Assembly: GCF_900112665.1 (NCBI RefSeq)
Contig: NZ_FOMN01000002.1
Coordinates: 248,001 to 312,000 of the forward strand
Direction: 5' to 3'
Source: Lactobacillus bombicola
Lineage (GTDB): Bacteria > Bacillota > Bacilli > Lactobacillales > Lactobacillaceae
DNA length: 64,000 bases
Shown: positions 1 to 9,285 of the stretch, piece by piece
Layout of the letters: each line of letters begins with the position of its first letter
Numbering within the stretch: position 1 is the stretch's first letter
The notes under the pieces: model-generated
Databases searched by the model: none
Told to the model about the DNA's origin: nothing
Seen by the model: the letters and a program-made list of their open reading frames with translations, nothing else
Position numbers and translations under genes: made by a program

Positions 1-88
1 TTGACCCAATCCAAGTTACTAATTCGCCTAGTAACAGCCAACGCAATTTGACCTCTGTTTCATTATTTGATCCATGTGAGAGTTTCAT
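1..88 (-). CDS. N-terminal part of a membrane protein, cut by the window edge
   Basis: An ATG on the minus strand (bases 86-88) is preceded by an AAGGACGG ribosome site and opens a frame that runs off the left edge without a stop. The 29 visible residues begin MKLSHGSNNETEVKLRW and continue into a hydrophobic stretch (LLLGELVTWIG), the usual look of the first transmembrane helix of a major-facilitator permease. Family assignment from so few residues is a guess; that a gene starts here is the firmer part, because ribosome site, start and open frame agree. Confidence 0.5.
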   Translation of the reverse strand, partial: MKLSHGSNNETEVKLRWLLLGELVTWIGS

Positions 89-218
89 TTATTCCGTCCT
101 TCCCAATTAGCATTCCATTTACCAGTTTAACAAGAAGTGTGCAAAAAAACACCCCGACTAATAATCTAAATATTATAAAAATCAAGTTATTGCCTTGGAG
201 ACCATTCTAAAATCATTA

Positions 219-250
219 AAAAGCTCATCTCTTAAGTGAGATGAGCTTTT
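219..250 (-). terminator. Intrinsic terminator after the D-aspartate ligase gene
   Basis: A 13-bp stem (AAAAGCTCATCTC paired with GAGATGAGCTTTT) with a 6-base loop lies directly behind the ligase stop codon. Flanking A and T runs make it usable from either strand. Confidence 0.85.
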
Positions 251-254
251 AAAA

Positions 255-1529
255 TTATTGTTTCTTCTGCTGATTAAAGAACTGTCCTTTATTCACTTGA
301 TAATACTTTTGATAACGACCTATATAATTATGGAACATATATTTAAGTAGTAGCCAACGCTTAAAATTACGGTCTTTTTCATAAAAAACCGTGGTACCAT
401 AGCGTCCCTCATGAATTAATTCTTCAGCTAGACGTTTAGCATCATTATTAGTGGCATACTGCTTAAATACTTTTACCGGAATTCCTAACCATAAAGTATG
501 TTGCGACTTAAGTTTATTACCATAAACTGGCTCTTTTTCCTGCAAGCTATCGGTAACATAATCATCAACGTACCATTTAGCCAAATTATAACCATTTAAA
601 GTAACGTAAAAGCTTGATCGACCTTGCCGCAAATTAATTTCGAAAAACTTATACTTACCATCTCGATTATCATATTTAATATCAAAATTAGCCATCCCGA
701 CATAATTTAATTTTTCTAAAAATGATTCAACTTGTTCATACAGCTTTTCATCATATTCAGGCAAAATCGCCATATAATTACCAATTGCTTGCGGAGTAGG
801 ATCCTCTAGCAATGGGTGACCTAAACACATCATTTTAACATGATGATTTTTATCTACATAAGCATTTAAAACACGCATATTAGAATCATCACCCGGAATA
901 AAGTCCTGTAAAATTAAATCTGCTTTGTAGCCATTGCTATAAATTTTACTAATAATATCTTTTAATTCAGCTTCATTATGAATTGTAAAAGCTTTTTTGC
1001 GTCCTTCAAAATGAACATCAAGCCAAGATACCGGATCTTCTGGCTTTAATTCGATTGGATAATCGAATGGAAGCTTTAAATAATTTTCTGCTTGATAATC
1101 AGCTACAGTAACAATCTTAGTCTTAGGATAGGGAAGCCCATATTCTTCGGCAATTTGATAAAAGCCCTCTTTTGAAATTAACTTTTTCAACAAGTCATAA
1201 TCAATATATGGAACAATGAAAGTTGCTTCAAGTTCTTCCTTGTGTTTAGATAATAGTTCGGCATAGCCATCACCACAAGCAATTAAAATCACCGGTTCTT
1301 GATGATCTTGATAGATTTTCATCTGGTCACGCATAACTTCCATAAAAGTTGGATCTTCACTAAAACCTTGATGTAGTTCAACGCTTACAATTTTGGAGTA
1401 ACGAGTTGGCGCCAATTGACTATCAGCTAGTGCTTTAACTTTAATACCATATTCCTCATTGAATGAACGAGCCATACCATAAACGTTAATATCACTACCT
1501 AGTAGAATTGGTGTAAAATCCTGTTTCAT
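255..1529 (-). CDS. asl: D-aspartate ligase (ATP-grasp, peptidoglycan cross-bridge)
   Basis: A 424-residue ATP-grasp protein. It resembles, as I recall it, the Enterococcus faecium D-aspartate ligase over its whole length, including PILLGSDINVYGMARSFNE at the start, the central QDFIPGDDSNMRVLNAYVD and the FEINLRQGRSSFYVTLNG block near residues 310-330. This family attaches D-aspartate to the epsilon-amine of L-Lys in the UDP-MurNAc-pentapeptide, in the cytoplasm, making the D-Asp bridge of A4-alpha peptidoglycan. The start follows AGGAG at a rather long spacing. It lies 20 bp downstream of the asparagine synthase-like gene and probably shares its transcript, which suggests bridge synthesis followed by amidation. 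The aspartate racemase that would supply D-Asp is not in the window. Confidence 0.9.
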   Translation of the reverse strand: MKQDFTPILLGSDINVYGMARSFNEEYGIKVKALADSQLAPTRYSKIVSVELHQGFSEDPTFMEVMRDQMKIYQDHQEPVILIACGDGYAELLSKHKEELEATFIVPYIDYDLLKKLISKEGFYQIAEEYGLPYPKTKIVTVADYQAENYLKLPFDYPIELKPEDPVSWLDVHFEGRKKAFTIHNEAELKDIISKIYSNGYKADLILQDFIPGDDSNMRVLNAYVDKNHHVKMMCLGHPLLEDPTPQAIGNYMAILPEYDEKLYEQVESFLEKLNYVGMANFDIKYDNRDGKYKFFEINLRQGRSSFYVTLNGYNLAKWYVDDYVTDSLQEKEPVYGNKLKSQHTLWLGIPVKVFKQYATNNDAKRLAEELIHEGRYGTTVFYEKDRNFKRWLLLKYMFHNYIGRYQKYYQVNKGQFFNQQKKQ

Positions 1530-1549
1530 TTTTTAAAATCTGCTCCTAA

Positions 1550-3499
1550 TTAGACTAACTTGCCTTGTTCAATTAAGTTAGCTACTTCCGGTTGTACATG
1601 CTGATAGCGATTGACTGTCTCATCATAATCAACAAAGAACAATTTGTACCAAACAAGGAAAGTATAAATTGTCCAAATTTGTCGCCGATGCGAACCGTCA
1701 CCCTTATAATTATCATCAAGTAGCTGCAAAATTTTATCCTGTTCAAAAATATCCTGAACAAAAGCTTCACTAAATAGTTCACGTACCTGTTTATAAAAAC
1801 GAGGTTCTTGTAGCCATTGTTTAATTGGAGTTGGAAAACCTAGTTTAGGACGTTTAGCCCATTCAGCTGGTAATACCTTTTCAGAAGCCTTCCGCAAGGC
1901 ATACTTAGTATCATGCTTATTAACAAGATATTCTGTGGGGATTGAATTAGCCCGTTGCGCTATTTTTTTATCCAAATACGGTACCCTTAATTCCAAAGAA
2001 TGCGCCATGGAAATCTTATCAGCCTTCTGCTCAATATCATTAAGCATAAAATGATGCAAATCAATATACTGCATCTGACGAACATTATCAAGGTCTTTAA
2101 CCTTTTTAAAGTCCGTTTGATAGATACCATTAACAGTTAATTTGTTACGATAAGATGGTTTCAAAATACTATTAGCATCTTGAGAAGTAAATATCGTTGG
2201 ATAATCCAAATCATAAATAACCGATTGACCAACATAAAATTCACTTGGTTCAGCTAAGTTAGTATAAAGATGAACTTTCCCAGGAAAATTCGGCATTTTT
2301 TTGATTTGATGAGCTAACTTAACTTTAGTCTTCTTAGGTAATTTTTTGCATTGATTTGTAAATGCTTTGATCACATTGTTATGGGTGTGCATACCATAAT
2401 TAACATAACCTGCAAACAGTTCATCTGCACCTTCGCCTGATAATGCTACCGTAACATGCTTACGTGCCATCTTACACAAGTACCATAAAGGGATAATGGA
2501 TGGATTAGCATCAGGCTCATCCATATGATATTGCATCTCAGCAAAGTCATGCATTGCTTCATCAGCATTTACCTTATCTGAGAAAAATTGCCAACCTTTA
2601 ATATCAGCTAGTGCCTTAGCCTTAGATGATTCATCATAAGTAGCATCATCAAAAGAAATCGAAAAAACATCATCCGGATTTAAAATACTAGTAATATAGC
2701 TGGAATCGACTCCCTCTGATAAAAAGGCACCCACTGGAACATCAGCATTATGATAGAGCTCAACTGTTTCACGTAAATCTTCATCAATCTTATTAACAGT
2801 TTCTTCAAAGCTTAAATTATTTGCTTTATATTCCGCATCCCAATATTGATGCATCTTCATTTTGCCAGCTTTATACTCAAACCAATGTCCAGCCGGAAAG
2901 CGATGGATCCCTTTAAAAAAAGTTTCCGCCAAATCATTATATTGATTCATTAAATATGGCTTAACTGCTTCAGTATTTAAACGACGTTTAAAACCTGGAA
3001 ATTGCAAAAAGCTCTTAATCTCGGAGCCCATAAGTAGCTGACCATTGTCGTCACTATAATATAATGGTTTAATGCCAAAAAAGTCACGTGCACCATACAT
3101 TGTTTGTGTATTATCATCCCAAATAATAAAGGCAAACATACCTCGTATGCGCTTAAGTAACTCAGTCATTCCCCATTCCTCATAGCCGTGAAGTAAAACT
3201 TCAGTATCAGCCTTAGTAGTAAAGGTATGACCCTTTTCAATCAATTCTTCTCTTAGCGGCTTGAAATTATAAATTTCACCATTAAAAACAATTGCCCGCG
3301 TCTTATCTTCATTAAAAATCGGTTGACTTCCACCACGCAAATCAATAATTGATAATCGTCTAAAGCCAAGTGCCACTTTATCATTAGTGTAAAGTCCATC
3401 TGAGTCTGGACCACGGTGCTTAATTGCTGCCATCATTTTGCCAATTGCAGCTTGTTTATCGTTTATTTCTGGATTATAAAACGCGACAATTCCGCACAT
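1550..3499 (-). CDS. asnB: Asparagine synthase (glutamine-hydrolysing) family protein
   Basis: 649 residues with the class II glutamine amidotransferase domain at the N terminus (catalytic Cys2 in MCGIVAF, then the RHGPDS-like KHRGPDSDG and the NGEIYN motif) and an AsnB-type ATP-pyrophosphatase domain from about residue 220, with the PP-loop FLSEGVDSS (family consensus SGGxDS). The textbook reaction is aspartate plus glutamine to asparagine. In lactic acid bacteria homologues also amidate peptidoglycan: AsnH the D-Asp bridge of Lactococcus, and an AsnB1 the mDAP of L. plantarum. Being upstream of and cotranscribed with D-aspartate ligase makes the cross-bridge role attractive here, but sequence alone does not separate it from free-asparagine synthesis. 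GGGAAGA precedes the ATG. Confidence 0.88.
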   Translation of the reverse strand: MCGIVAFYNPEINDKQAAIGKMMAAIKHRGPDSDGLYTNDKVALGFRRLSIIDLRGGSQPIFNEDKTRAIVFNGEIYNFKPLREELIEKGHTFTTKADTEVLLHGYEEWGMTELLKRIRGMFAFIIWDDNTQTMYGARDFFGIKPLYYSDDNGQLLMGSEIKSFLQFPGFKRRLNTEAVKPYLMNQYNDLAETFFKGIHRFPAGHWFEYKAGKMKMHQYWDAEYKANNLSFEETVNKIDEDLRETVELYHNADVPVGAFLSEGVDSSYITSILNPDDVFSISFDDATYDESSKAKALADIKGWQFFSDKVNADEAMHDFAEMQYHMDEPDANPSIIPLWYLCKMARKHVTVALSGEGADELFAGYVNYGMHTHNNVIKAFTNQCKKLPKKTKVKLAHQIKKMPNFPGKVHLYTNLAEPSEFYVGQSVIYDLDYPTIFTSQDANSILKPSYRNKLTVNGIYQTDFKKVKDLDNVRQMQYIDLHHFMLNDIEQKADKISMAHSLELRVPYLDKKIAQRANSIPTEYLVNKHDTKYALRKASEKVLPAEWAKRPKLGFPTPIKQWLQEPRFYKQVRELFSEAFVQDIFEQDKILQLLDDNYKGDGSHRRQIWTIYTFLVWYKLFFVDYDETVNRYQHVQPEVANLIEQGKLV

Positions 3500-3550
3500 A
3501 GTTTATCTTCCCTTATTTTCAGTAATTTATTTTTTTAGTCTAGTCGCTCT

Positions 3551-3580
3551 ATTATATGCTAAAAATCACATATTTACCAA
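3551..3580 (-). promoter_or_regulatory. Sigma-A-type promoter for asnB-asl
   Basis: On the minus strand TTGGTA (-35) and a perfect TATAAT (-10) are separated by 18 bases, about 50 bases before the asnB start and just after the phosphoesterase stop. It implies asnB and asl form their own transcription unit. Confidence 0.6.
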
Positions 3581-3598
3581 ACTACTTGTGAATTTTTA

Positions 3599-4996
3599 CT
3601 AAATATAAAAAAATCGTCTCTTACTTGCCGCACCATAGCCAAATACTTGAATTAAGTGTCGATGCAAATCAATATTCACAACATAACCCGCAAATTCTGT
3701 TTGATGATCAATCTGTCGTTTCCAATTTTTATTATACTTAGTAGTTAAAGCATGGTTAGGACCCATCAAAGCCGAACAATTAAATAAAATATATTGAATA
3801 CCATTAATTCGATATTGGTCTTCACGGTGCCGATGTCCACAAAAATAGGCGATAATCCGGGCATTTTTGACATTAGTGAAATCAAAATCATTAGCTAAGC
3901 GAAATTCCGCAGGAATACCATAGCTAGAATGCATTCGGCCTTTTTCACCTTGATTAAAGGCTACTAATAATTCATGAAGAGAACGTCCATTATATTTCAA
4001 AGCATTAGAAGCTTTACGATTAATTGGATTAGCATGGCTCATAAAAATAATATTTTTATTCGAAGACTGTTCCAAAATTTCAATAATTTCTTCAATTTGA
4101 TCTTCTCTAACACCTAAGGTAATTTTGGCATCATATTTTTTGCGACCTTGCGCATCCAAATAATAGGGTAAGTCTGAAGTATTAACCGCAATAAAGCGAA
4201 CATTATCTATATCATAGTAACAAACCCCATGCTGGCGTGAAATATAGTTAATCTCATCTTGCGCGTACATCTGCGGCCACATAATATGTTCGAATTCATT
4301 TTCTGGAAACGATGCTTTTAAGTCATGATGTTCATCATATTTATCATTTTCATCATGATTTCCTTTAATCATTATATATGGAATGTAGTTTGACTTAAAA
4401 GCATCACGTAATTTAATAAGTTCCCTCTCACCTAAAAATCCGGTATCTGACCCATCAATCCAATCCCCTAGGTGAACTTTTAAATCTAATAAACCTAAAT
4501 TATCTAAATAGGAAAACTCACTAACATGGGTTAGCCCATTCCAACCATAAAAATCGATACTGTTGGCATCTTTATAATGGGTATCAGTAATCACACTGAC
4601 ATTTACCGAGTTTTCTCCTTGGCGGACATGCTTTTTTACTCGCCCAACAAATTGTTCTAAATATTCTTCAACCACGTAGCGGCGACCAGTATTCCGATTA
4701 GCAAAGGCACGATAGCAGCCTAATTCTTGATTAAAGTCACGGACATATTCCGGTTCTAACTTAGTTGTACTTTCTAAACTAAGTGCTTGATGTAAAACCC
4801 CTTCATCATCTTTATAAACCGTTAAATTATATGGCTGATTATGCGGCGTATGTTGTTCCTCATCAACCCGATATTCTCCTACAGTTAAGTAATCCTGCAT
4901 CGGATCAAGTGAGACATTTTTCTTTTGCGATAATTTCTGCTCTCTTACACTACTAATCCGATTAACTAATCCTTTAGCATATCTAAAAAATTCCAT
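3599..4996 (-). CDS. Calcineurin-like metallophosphoesterase
   Basis: 465 residues with the ordered metal-binding motifs of the calcineurin-like superfamily: D-x-H at 138-140, GD at 177-178, GNHDE at 212-216, then SHAN and CGHRH further on. No signal peptide or membrane helix is visible, so it is likely cytoplasmic. The N-terminal 125 residues have no domain I recognise; lactobacillar and staphylococcal phosphoesterases of this size are mostly uncharacterised. It precedes asnB-asl on the same strand, but an internal promoter and 100-bp gap separate them. Substrate unknown. Confidence 0.75.
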   Translation of the reverse strand: MEFFRYAKGLVNRISSVREQKLSQKKNVSLDPMQDYLTVGEYRVDEEQHTPHNQPYNLTVYKDDEGVLHQALSLESTTKLEPEYVRDFNQELGCYRAFANRNTGRRYVVEEYLEQFVGRVKKHVRQGENSVNVSVITDTHYKDANSIDFYGWNGLTHVSEFSYLDNLGLLDLKVHLGDWIDGSDTGFLGERELIKLRDAFKSNYIPYIMIKGNHDENDKYDEHHDLKASFPENEFEHIMWPQMYAQDEINYISRQHGVCYYDIDNVRFIAVNTSDLPYYLDAQGRKKYDAKITLGVREDQIEEIIEILEQSSNKNIIFMSHANPINRKASNALKYNGRSLHELLVAFNQGEKGRMHSSYGIPAEFRLANDFDFTNVKNARIIAYFCGHRHREDQYRINGIQYILFNCSALMGPNHALTTKYNKNWKRQIDHQTEFAGYVVNIDLHRHLIQVFGYGAASKRRFFYI

Positions 4997-5048
4997 TATT
5001 CTGCCTCAAGCTAAAGAAAAAGCTGGGCATTAGCCACAGCCTTCATTT

Positions 5049-5534
5049 TTATTTATTATTTGCCAATGCGTATGCTGCTAACCCAATTGACAAAACTGCA
5101 TCTTTAGACAATACTGTTTGTAATTCTTGAGCTGCTACTGCTTGAACGGCACCAATTACCTTCAAACTATAGCTAACAACATGAAAATCGACTACATTAT
5201 TATAAAAATCATCTTCGAAAGGATTTTCATGATTATAAGTCAGATTAATCTCATGTTGATCCACAAAACCATCTACGTGATTAGTTAAGATGCGATCATG
5301 CAAGTCAGTCAAGTTTGCTGATAAATTAATCAAAGTTAATTTATGATCACTCTCGGTTTCATAATATTGTTCTTGTGTCATTGCAAAGTATTCTTTGACT
5401 GGCTTATGCAGTACTTGCAAACTGTCAATTACACGATAAACAGCCTCGGCATCAAAATCTATTTCTTGGTTTAAAATACTTTCTTGGTTCATGGCCAAAT
5501 CATCGGCCAAAGCCACTATAGCTAACTTTTCCAT
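5049..5534 (-). CDS. Unknown 161-residue cytoplasmic protein
   Basis: An acidic protein with no signal peptide or membrane helix and no motif I recognise. The gene is well supported: AGGAGG precedes the ATG by five bases, and a TATAAT-like -10 (plus-strand ATTATA at 5560-5565) lies about 25 bases further upstream. It stands 52 bp ahead of the phosphoesterase gene, on the same strand, so the two may be cotranscribed. The centre of the protein is rich in Asp/Asn/His (HENPFEDDFYNNVVDFH); whether that binds metal cannot be told. Confidence 0.7.
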   Translation of the reverse strand: MEKLAIVALADDLAMNQESILNQEIDFDAEAVYRVIDSLQVLHKPVKEYFAMTQEQYYETESDHKLTLINLSANLTDLHDRILTNHVDGFVDQHEINLTYNHENPFEDDFYNNVVDFHVVSYSLKVIGAVQAVAAQELQTVLSKDAVLSIGLAAYALANNK

Positions 5535-5757
5535 GATATCCTCCTAAAGTTCATTCTATATTATACCAAAAAAACTACTATTGCACTTTTTCAAAATAAA
5601 TTTTTACTCTGTTAACAAAGAATTAATAATTATAATAATGTTTTTACTTAAAACGGACTACAATTTGTCTATTTTTATCTAAAAATATAAATTTTATTAA
5701 TTTCATTGATAGCACAGCAAAAACTAACGGTAAATATAATACCCCGATAATAAAAAA

Positions 5758-5787
5758 AGTAATGCAGTTTTACCTGCACTACTTTTT
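5758..5787 (-). terminator. Intrinsic terminator after the phnE pair
   Basis: AGTAGTGCAG pairs with CTGCATTACT (one G-T pair) around a short loop, followed on the minus strand by a T-run. It closes the phosphonate transporter operon. The rest of 5535-5757 holds the promoter of the 161-residue gene and no convincing gene. Confidence 0.7.
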
Positions 5788-5789
5788 AT

Positions 5790-6602
5790 TTATACTAATT
5801 TTTTACGAATCCAACCAGAAATTGCATCAATAACAATTACCATGACAATAATACCGAGTAAAATAATTCCCACTCGATTCCATTGCCGATACTGTAAAGC
5901 AATTATTAAAGGATAGCCAATACCACCAGCGCCAACAAGACCAAGAATTGAAGCTGATCTAATTGAAACATCAAACCGGTATAAGGTATTAGAAATCAGG
6001 GCAGGCATTAAATTAGGTAGGATTGAAAACATGATTATATTCATTTTTGATCCACCAGCCGCAGTTACTGCCTCATTGGGACCATCATCTAAATTTTCAA
6101 TTGCTTCTGAAAACAATTTAGCTAACATTCCCACTGAGTGAAAACCTAAGGCTAAAACACCAGCTGCTGAACCAGGGCCAACCGCTTTGATAAACATTAA
6201 AGCCAAAACTATTTCAGGGAATGACCGAATGACTGCTAGCACAATCTTACCTAAACGTGATAGATACCATTTTTTATGCTTTGTATGTGCTGCCCAAAAA
6301 GCAAATGGTAAAGAAATAATTGCTGAGATGAAGGTCCCTAAGAATGCAATACAAACAGTTTCCCATAATTGAGAAACTAAATCTTCACCGGTCCCATTAT
6401 AAATGTAGGACCAATCAGGATTAAAAATACCTGTAAATATTGCACCAGCAATTTGGCCAGCAGTTTCCTTAATACCACCAAAATCAATCCCTGTACAAGA
6501 CCAAATAATTAAGAAAACCGTAATTATTGCTATAGCCCAATGTAAGATGCGTTTTTTCCATTCAATTGGCTTAGGAGGCAATTTTTTCATAGTAGTATCC
6601 AT
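5790..6602 (-). CDS. phnE: Phosphonate-type ABC transporter permease (second)
   Basis: 270 residues with about six membrane helices and the binding-protein-dependent transport signature (EAVTAAGGSKMNII, the EAA loop that docks on the ATPase) near residues 175-195. The C-terminal half (RSASILGLVGAGGIGYPL) is typical of PhnE. It acts in the cytoplasmic membrane with the other PhnE, PhnC and PhnD. Its ATG overlaps the stop codon of the upstream phnE (6602), so the two are translationally coupled. Two different PhnE subunits per transporter are common in Firmicutes. Confidence 0.9.
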   Translation of the reverse strand: MDTTMKKLPPKPIEWKKRILHWAIAIITVFLIIWSCTGIDFGGIKETAGQIAGAIFTGIFNPDWSYIYNGTGEDLVSQLWETVCIAFLGTFISAIISLPFAFWAAHTKHKKWYLSRLGKIVLAVIRSFPEIVLALMFIKAVGPGSAAGVLALGFHSVGMLAKLFSEAIENLDDGPNEAVTAAGGSKMNIIMFSILPNLMPALISNTLYRFDVSIRSASILGLVGAGGIGYPLIIALQYRQWNRVGIILLGIIVMVIVIDAISGWIRKKLV

Positions 6603-7405
6603 TAGTTCATCAACGCCTCCCGTGATTTAGATGAAATGTAATCAATTAGTACCACAACCAAAATAATTACAATAATAATTGTCCCGGTTTTTGCATAGTC
6701 AAAGACTTGAAGTGTTTGTTGCAAGTACAAGCCAATCCCACCAGCACCGATATAACCAAGGACTGTTGAAGCCCGCACATTGATTTCAAAGGCATATAGG
6801 CAATATGAAATGAAGTAAGTGATAACTTGAGGTAAAACTGCAAAAACAATAATTTGCAATTTATTAGCACCTACAGCAGTTAAAGCTTCAATGGGACCTG
6901 GGTCAATTGTTTCAATGGCTTCATAAAATAATTTAACCACTATTCCAAACGTACAAATCGCCAATGCCAAGATACCTGCCACCGGACCAATACCCACAAT
7001 TGCCACAAAAATTGCTCCCAGTAGTAAGTCAGGTATCGTTCTAATAATATTCATAATTACCCTTAGAATGCCGGTTACTGTTTTATTCTTAACAATATTA
7101 CGTGCAATTAATAATGCATAGATAAAGGCTAAGACTGAACCAATTACAGTTCCTAAAACAGCCATCTTAATCGTCTCCAGCAGAAGCGGAATCACTGCAC
7201 CAAGATATGCCCAATTCGGATGAAGCATTTGTAAGAAGATATCAGCAAATTGCCCAAAATTGCTAAAAAAAGCACCTAAACTTGTTTTAGTAACACCAGT
7301 TGAAATAAACAAACCGCCAATAAAAATAATTACCCAAATTAAGTTCCAGAATTTAAATTTTTTCTTAGGCAATGTCATTAATTTTTCTGGATCAGTGCTA
7401 TTCAT
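6602..7405 (-). CDS. phnE: Phosphonate-type ABC transporter permease (first)
   Basis: 267 residues from the ATG at 7405 (MNSTDPEKL), chosen over a longer frame that would overlap phnC by 59 bp, because GGTGGTG sits just before it. About six membrane helices, an EAA loop ([14 protein letters not shown]) and the [12 protein letters not shown] segment mark PhnE. It is clearly paralogous to the following permease and presumably forms a heterodimer with it. The start lies 5 bases before the end of phnC, which indicates coupled translation. Confidence 0.9.
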   Translation of the reverse strand: MNSTDPEKLMTLPKKKFKFWNLIWVIIFIGGLFISTGVTKTSLGAFFSNFGQFADIFLQMLHPNWAYLGAVIPLLLETIKMAVLGTVIGSVLAFIYALLIARNIVKNKTVTGILRVIMNIIRTIPDLLLGAIFVAIVGIGPVAGILALAICTFGIVVKLFYEAIETIDPGPIEALTAVGANKLQIIVFAVLPQVITYFISYCLYAFEINVRASTVLGYIGAGGIGLYLQQTLQVFDYAKTGTIIIVIILVVVLIDYISSKSREALMN

Positions 7406-8171
7406 CTTTTTCACCACCACTGTATATTTGATTAAAGGTGGACTCTGGCGTTTCACTCATTTTGCCATCATAAATGATTTCACCAGCACGTACGCCGATT
7501 ACTCGCTTACCAAATTCTTTCGCCAATTGCACGCTATGTAAATTAATAATAACTGTCATACCATGCTTTTCATTGAGCATCTTTAAATCTTGCATTACCC
7601 GCCGTGAAGTTTGGGGATCAAGTGACGCTGTAGGCTCATCAGCTAAAATAATATCAGGATTCTGAGTTAAAACCCGAGCAATGGCTACACGTTGCTGCTG
7701 ACCTCCTGAAAGTTCATCAGCTCGGCTATATACTTTATCAGCCAAATCAACCTGTTGCAGAGCATCATATGCTCTTTGTTTATCCTCTTTAGTAAATAGA
7801 TTTAGGGTGCTTTTCCAAGTTGGATAATATGCTACCCGCCCAGTTAAAACATTACGTAAGACACTCGAGCGCTTAACTAAATTAAAGCTTTGAAAAATCA
7901 TTCCAATATTACGGCGCAACATTCTAAGCTCTTTACCTTTAGCCTTAGTAATTGACTCACCAGCAATTAAAATATCACCGGCACTAATGTCGATTAAGCG
8001 GTTGATTGAACGCAGCAAAGTTGATTTTCCTGCACCAGATAAGCCAACAATAACGACAAATTCACCCTTATTAATAGTTAAATTGATATCTTTTAAACCA
8101 ACAATATCTTTACCATAAATTTTATTTACATTTTTTAATTCAATTATTGGTTTAACTGCAGAATCTGCCAT
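7398..8171 (-). CDS. phnC: Phosphonate-type ABC transporter ATP-binding protein
   Basis: 257 residues with all ABC ATPase motifs: Walker [10 protein letters not shown] near residue 43, signature [13 protein letters not shown] near 154, Walker [13 protein letters not shown] near 174 and the switch histidine in NLHSV. The overall pattern is that of PhnC (phosphonate/phosphite import). It sits between phnD and the two phnE genes in the canonical D-C-E-E order. No C-P lyase or other phosphonate-degrading gene is near, so the imported compound is uncertain. Confidence 0.92.
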   Translation of the reverse strand: MADSAVKPIIELKNVNKIYGKDIVGLKDINLTINKGEFVVIVGLSGAGKSTLLRSINRLIDISAGDILIAGESITKAKGKELRMLRRNIGMIFQSFNLVKRSSVLRNVLTGRVAYYPTWKSTLNLFTKEDKQRAYDALQQVDLADKVYSRADELSGGQQQRVAIARVLTQNPDIILADEPTASLDPQTSRRVMQDLKMLNEKHGMTVIINLHSVQLAKEFGKRVIGVRAGEIIYDGKMSETPESTFNQIYSGGEKDE

Positions 8172-8186
8172 TATATACTTCCTTTT

Positions 8187-9122
8187 TTATTTTTTAGTTG
8201 ATTCGATAATCTCTTCATATTTACGAACTGTATTAAAATCGCTGTCTTTACTATTGACATACCCTTCGTGCGTATAAATACTTTCGATAATCTTCTTACC
8301 TTTCTTTGATTTACCAATATCAATAAAGGCATTAGCTAACTTTTTCCGAAATGATTTAGGCATACTTGGAACAACCGAAATTGTGTCATTAGGAATTGGC
8401 TTGGTAAAGTAAATTGGCACAACTTGTTTCATAATATTAGGATTATCATCTTTAACGATGGTCCGTGCATCTTCGAAAACAAAAGCTGCATCCGTATCAC
8501 CGTTTAAAACATTTAAAACAGATTGATCTTGACCTGTAACAGTTACTAATTTGCAACTCTTTCTTACATCAAGGCCTTTTTCCTTTAATTCAGCAATGGG
8601 ATATACGTAACCAGCTGAAGAGGTCGGACTTTGAATGGAAATTGATTTCCCTTTTAAATCTTTCCAAGTTTTAATCTTAGAACCCTTTTTAACTAAAATT
8701 TCTGCACGATAATAGTTAACCAACTCTTTAGTTGGCCGACCATCAGGTTGCTTAACGCCATATCTTTGAGCTTGCAGTAGAACATCTGCTGCTTTTTGCT
8801 TATGTGCTAAAACATATCCATTTGGTGGTAAAAAGCCTACATCAACTTTTTTAGACTTCATTGCTTCAACTACCGTGTTATAGTCCGTTGACATTGAAAC
8901 ATGGACTGGAATGCCTAAGCGGTCAGATAACATTTTTTCTAGCGGCTTGGCCCTTGATTCTAGTTTAGTTGCCGCTTGACTTGGTACAAACTGAACATTT
9001 AAAGATTTAGGTGCGGCATTATCTGTACTCTTACTTTTACTTGAGTTACCTGAACAAGCAGTCGCCATCACAGCTACCAGCATCACCGCAAAACCAGCAA
9101 GTATTTTTTTAAATTTATTCAT
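8187..9122 (-). CDS. phnD: Phosphonate-type substrate-binding lipoprotein (first)
   Basis: 311 residues from ATG 9122, which has GGGAGG at proper spacing; an in-frame ATG three bases earlier is too close to it. A signal peptide ends in a lipobox-like ATAC with the cysteine near residue 23, so the protein should be a lipid-anchored receptor on the outer face of the membrane. The mature part is a PhnD-type periplasmic-binding fold (NVQFVPSQAATKLE, MKSKKVDVGFLPP, FEDAR). It heads the phnD-C-E-E operon. Expression may depend on the leader at 9140-9308. It is very similar to the second phnD just upstream. Confidence 0.9.
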   Translation of the reverse strand: MNKFKKILAGFAVMLVAVMATACSGNSSKSKSTDNAAPKSLNVQFVPSQAATKLESRAKPLEKMLSDRLGIPVHVSMSTDYNTVVEAMKSKKVDVGFLPPNGYVLAHKQKAADVLLQAQRYGVKQPDGRPTKELVNYYRAEILVKKGSKIKTWKDLKGKSISIQSPTSSAGYVYPIAELKEKGLDVRKSCKLVTVTGQDQSVLNVLNGDTDAAFVFEDARTIVKDDNPNIMKQVVPIYFTKPIPNDTISVVPSMPKSFRKKLANAFIDIGKSKKGKKIIESIYTHEGYVNSKDSDFNTVRKYEEIIESTKK

Positions 9123-9139
9123 CATGCCCTCCCAGACAT

Positions 9140-9187
9140 AAAAAAAGACTTTAGCTAAGAACACAAGCGTGAGTCATACTAAGTCTT
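9140..9187 (-). terminator. Terminator-like hairpin in the phnD leader
   Basis: AAGACTTAG pairs with CTAAAGTCTT (one bulge) and is followed by seven T residues on the minus strand, only about 18 bases before the phnD start. A terminator between promoter and gene points to transcription attenuation. The hairpin overlaps the last codons of the 44-codon leader ORF. Confidence 0.6.
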
Positions 9188-9285
9188 TTACCAACAATAT
9201 TATTTAAAAAGCGAACAATAACATCATTTTTAAAGAAACAAAAAAGCTTAACTGCAAAATCTCTAATGGATACTTCATTTTGCAT
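9151..9285 (-). CDS. Possible 44-residue leader ORF upstream of phnD
   Basis: An uninterrupted ATG-to-TAA frame of 44 codons (starts MQNEVSIRDFAVKLF, ends MTHACVLS) with a strong AAAGGGGG ribosome site nine bases before the ATG. It matches no family I know. Its start codon lies in the 3' arm of a short stem (GCATC/GATGC, 9282-9308) that holds the ribosome site in the loop, and its stop lies inside the terminator-like hairpin. It may be a regulatory leader peptide; the alternative is that the frame is fortuitous and the RNA is a structured riboswitch-like leader. Confidence 0.4.
   Translation of the reverse strand: MQNEVSIRDFAVKLFCFFKNDVIVRFLNNIVGKRLSMTHACVLS

Noticed and set aside
5644-5766. 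A hydrophobic minus-strand frame of about 40 codons (ending IVVRFK and a stop) in the gap between phnE and the 161-residue gene
   Set aside because: No start with a ribosome site, and the frame begins inside the phnE terminator; A+T-rich DNA often gives such frames.
6187-6372. Open frame antisense to phnE
   Set aside because: Antisense shadow of a well-supported gene; no ribosome site and composition that merely mirrors the real gene. The same holds for other antisense frames, for example 42040-42378, 43959-44252 and 48692-48928.
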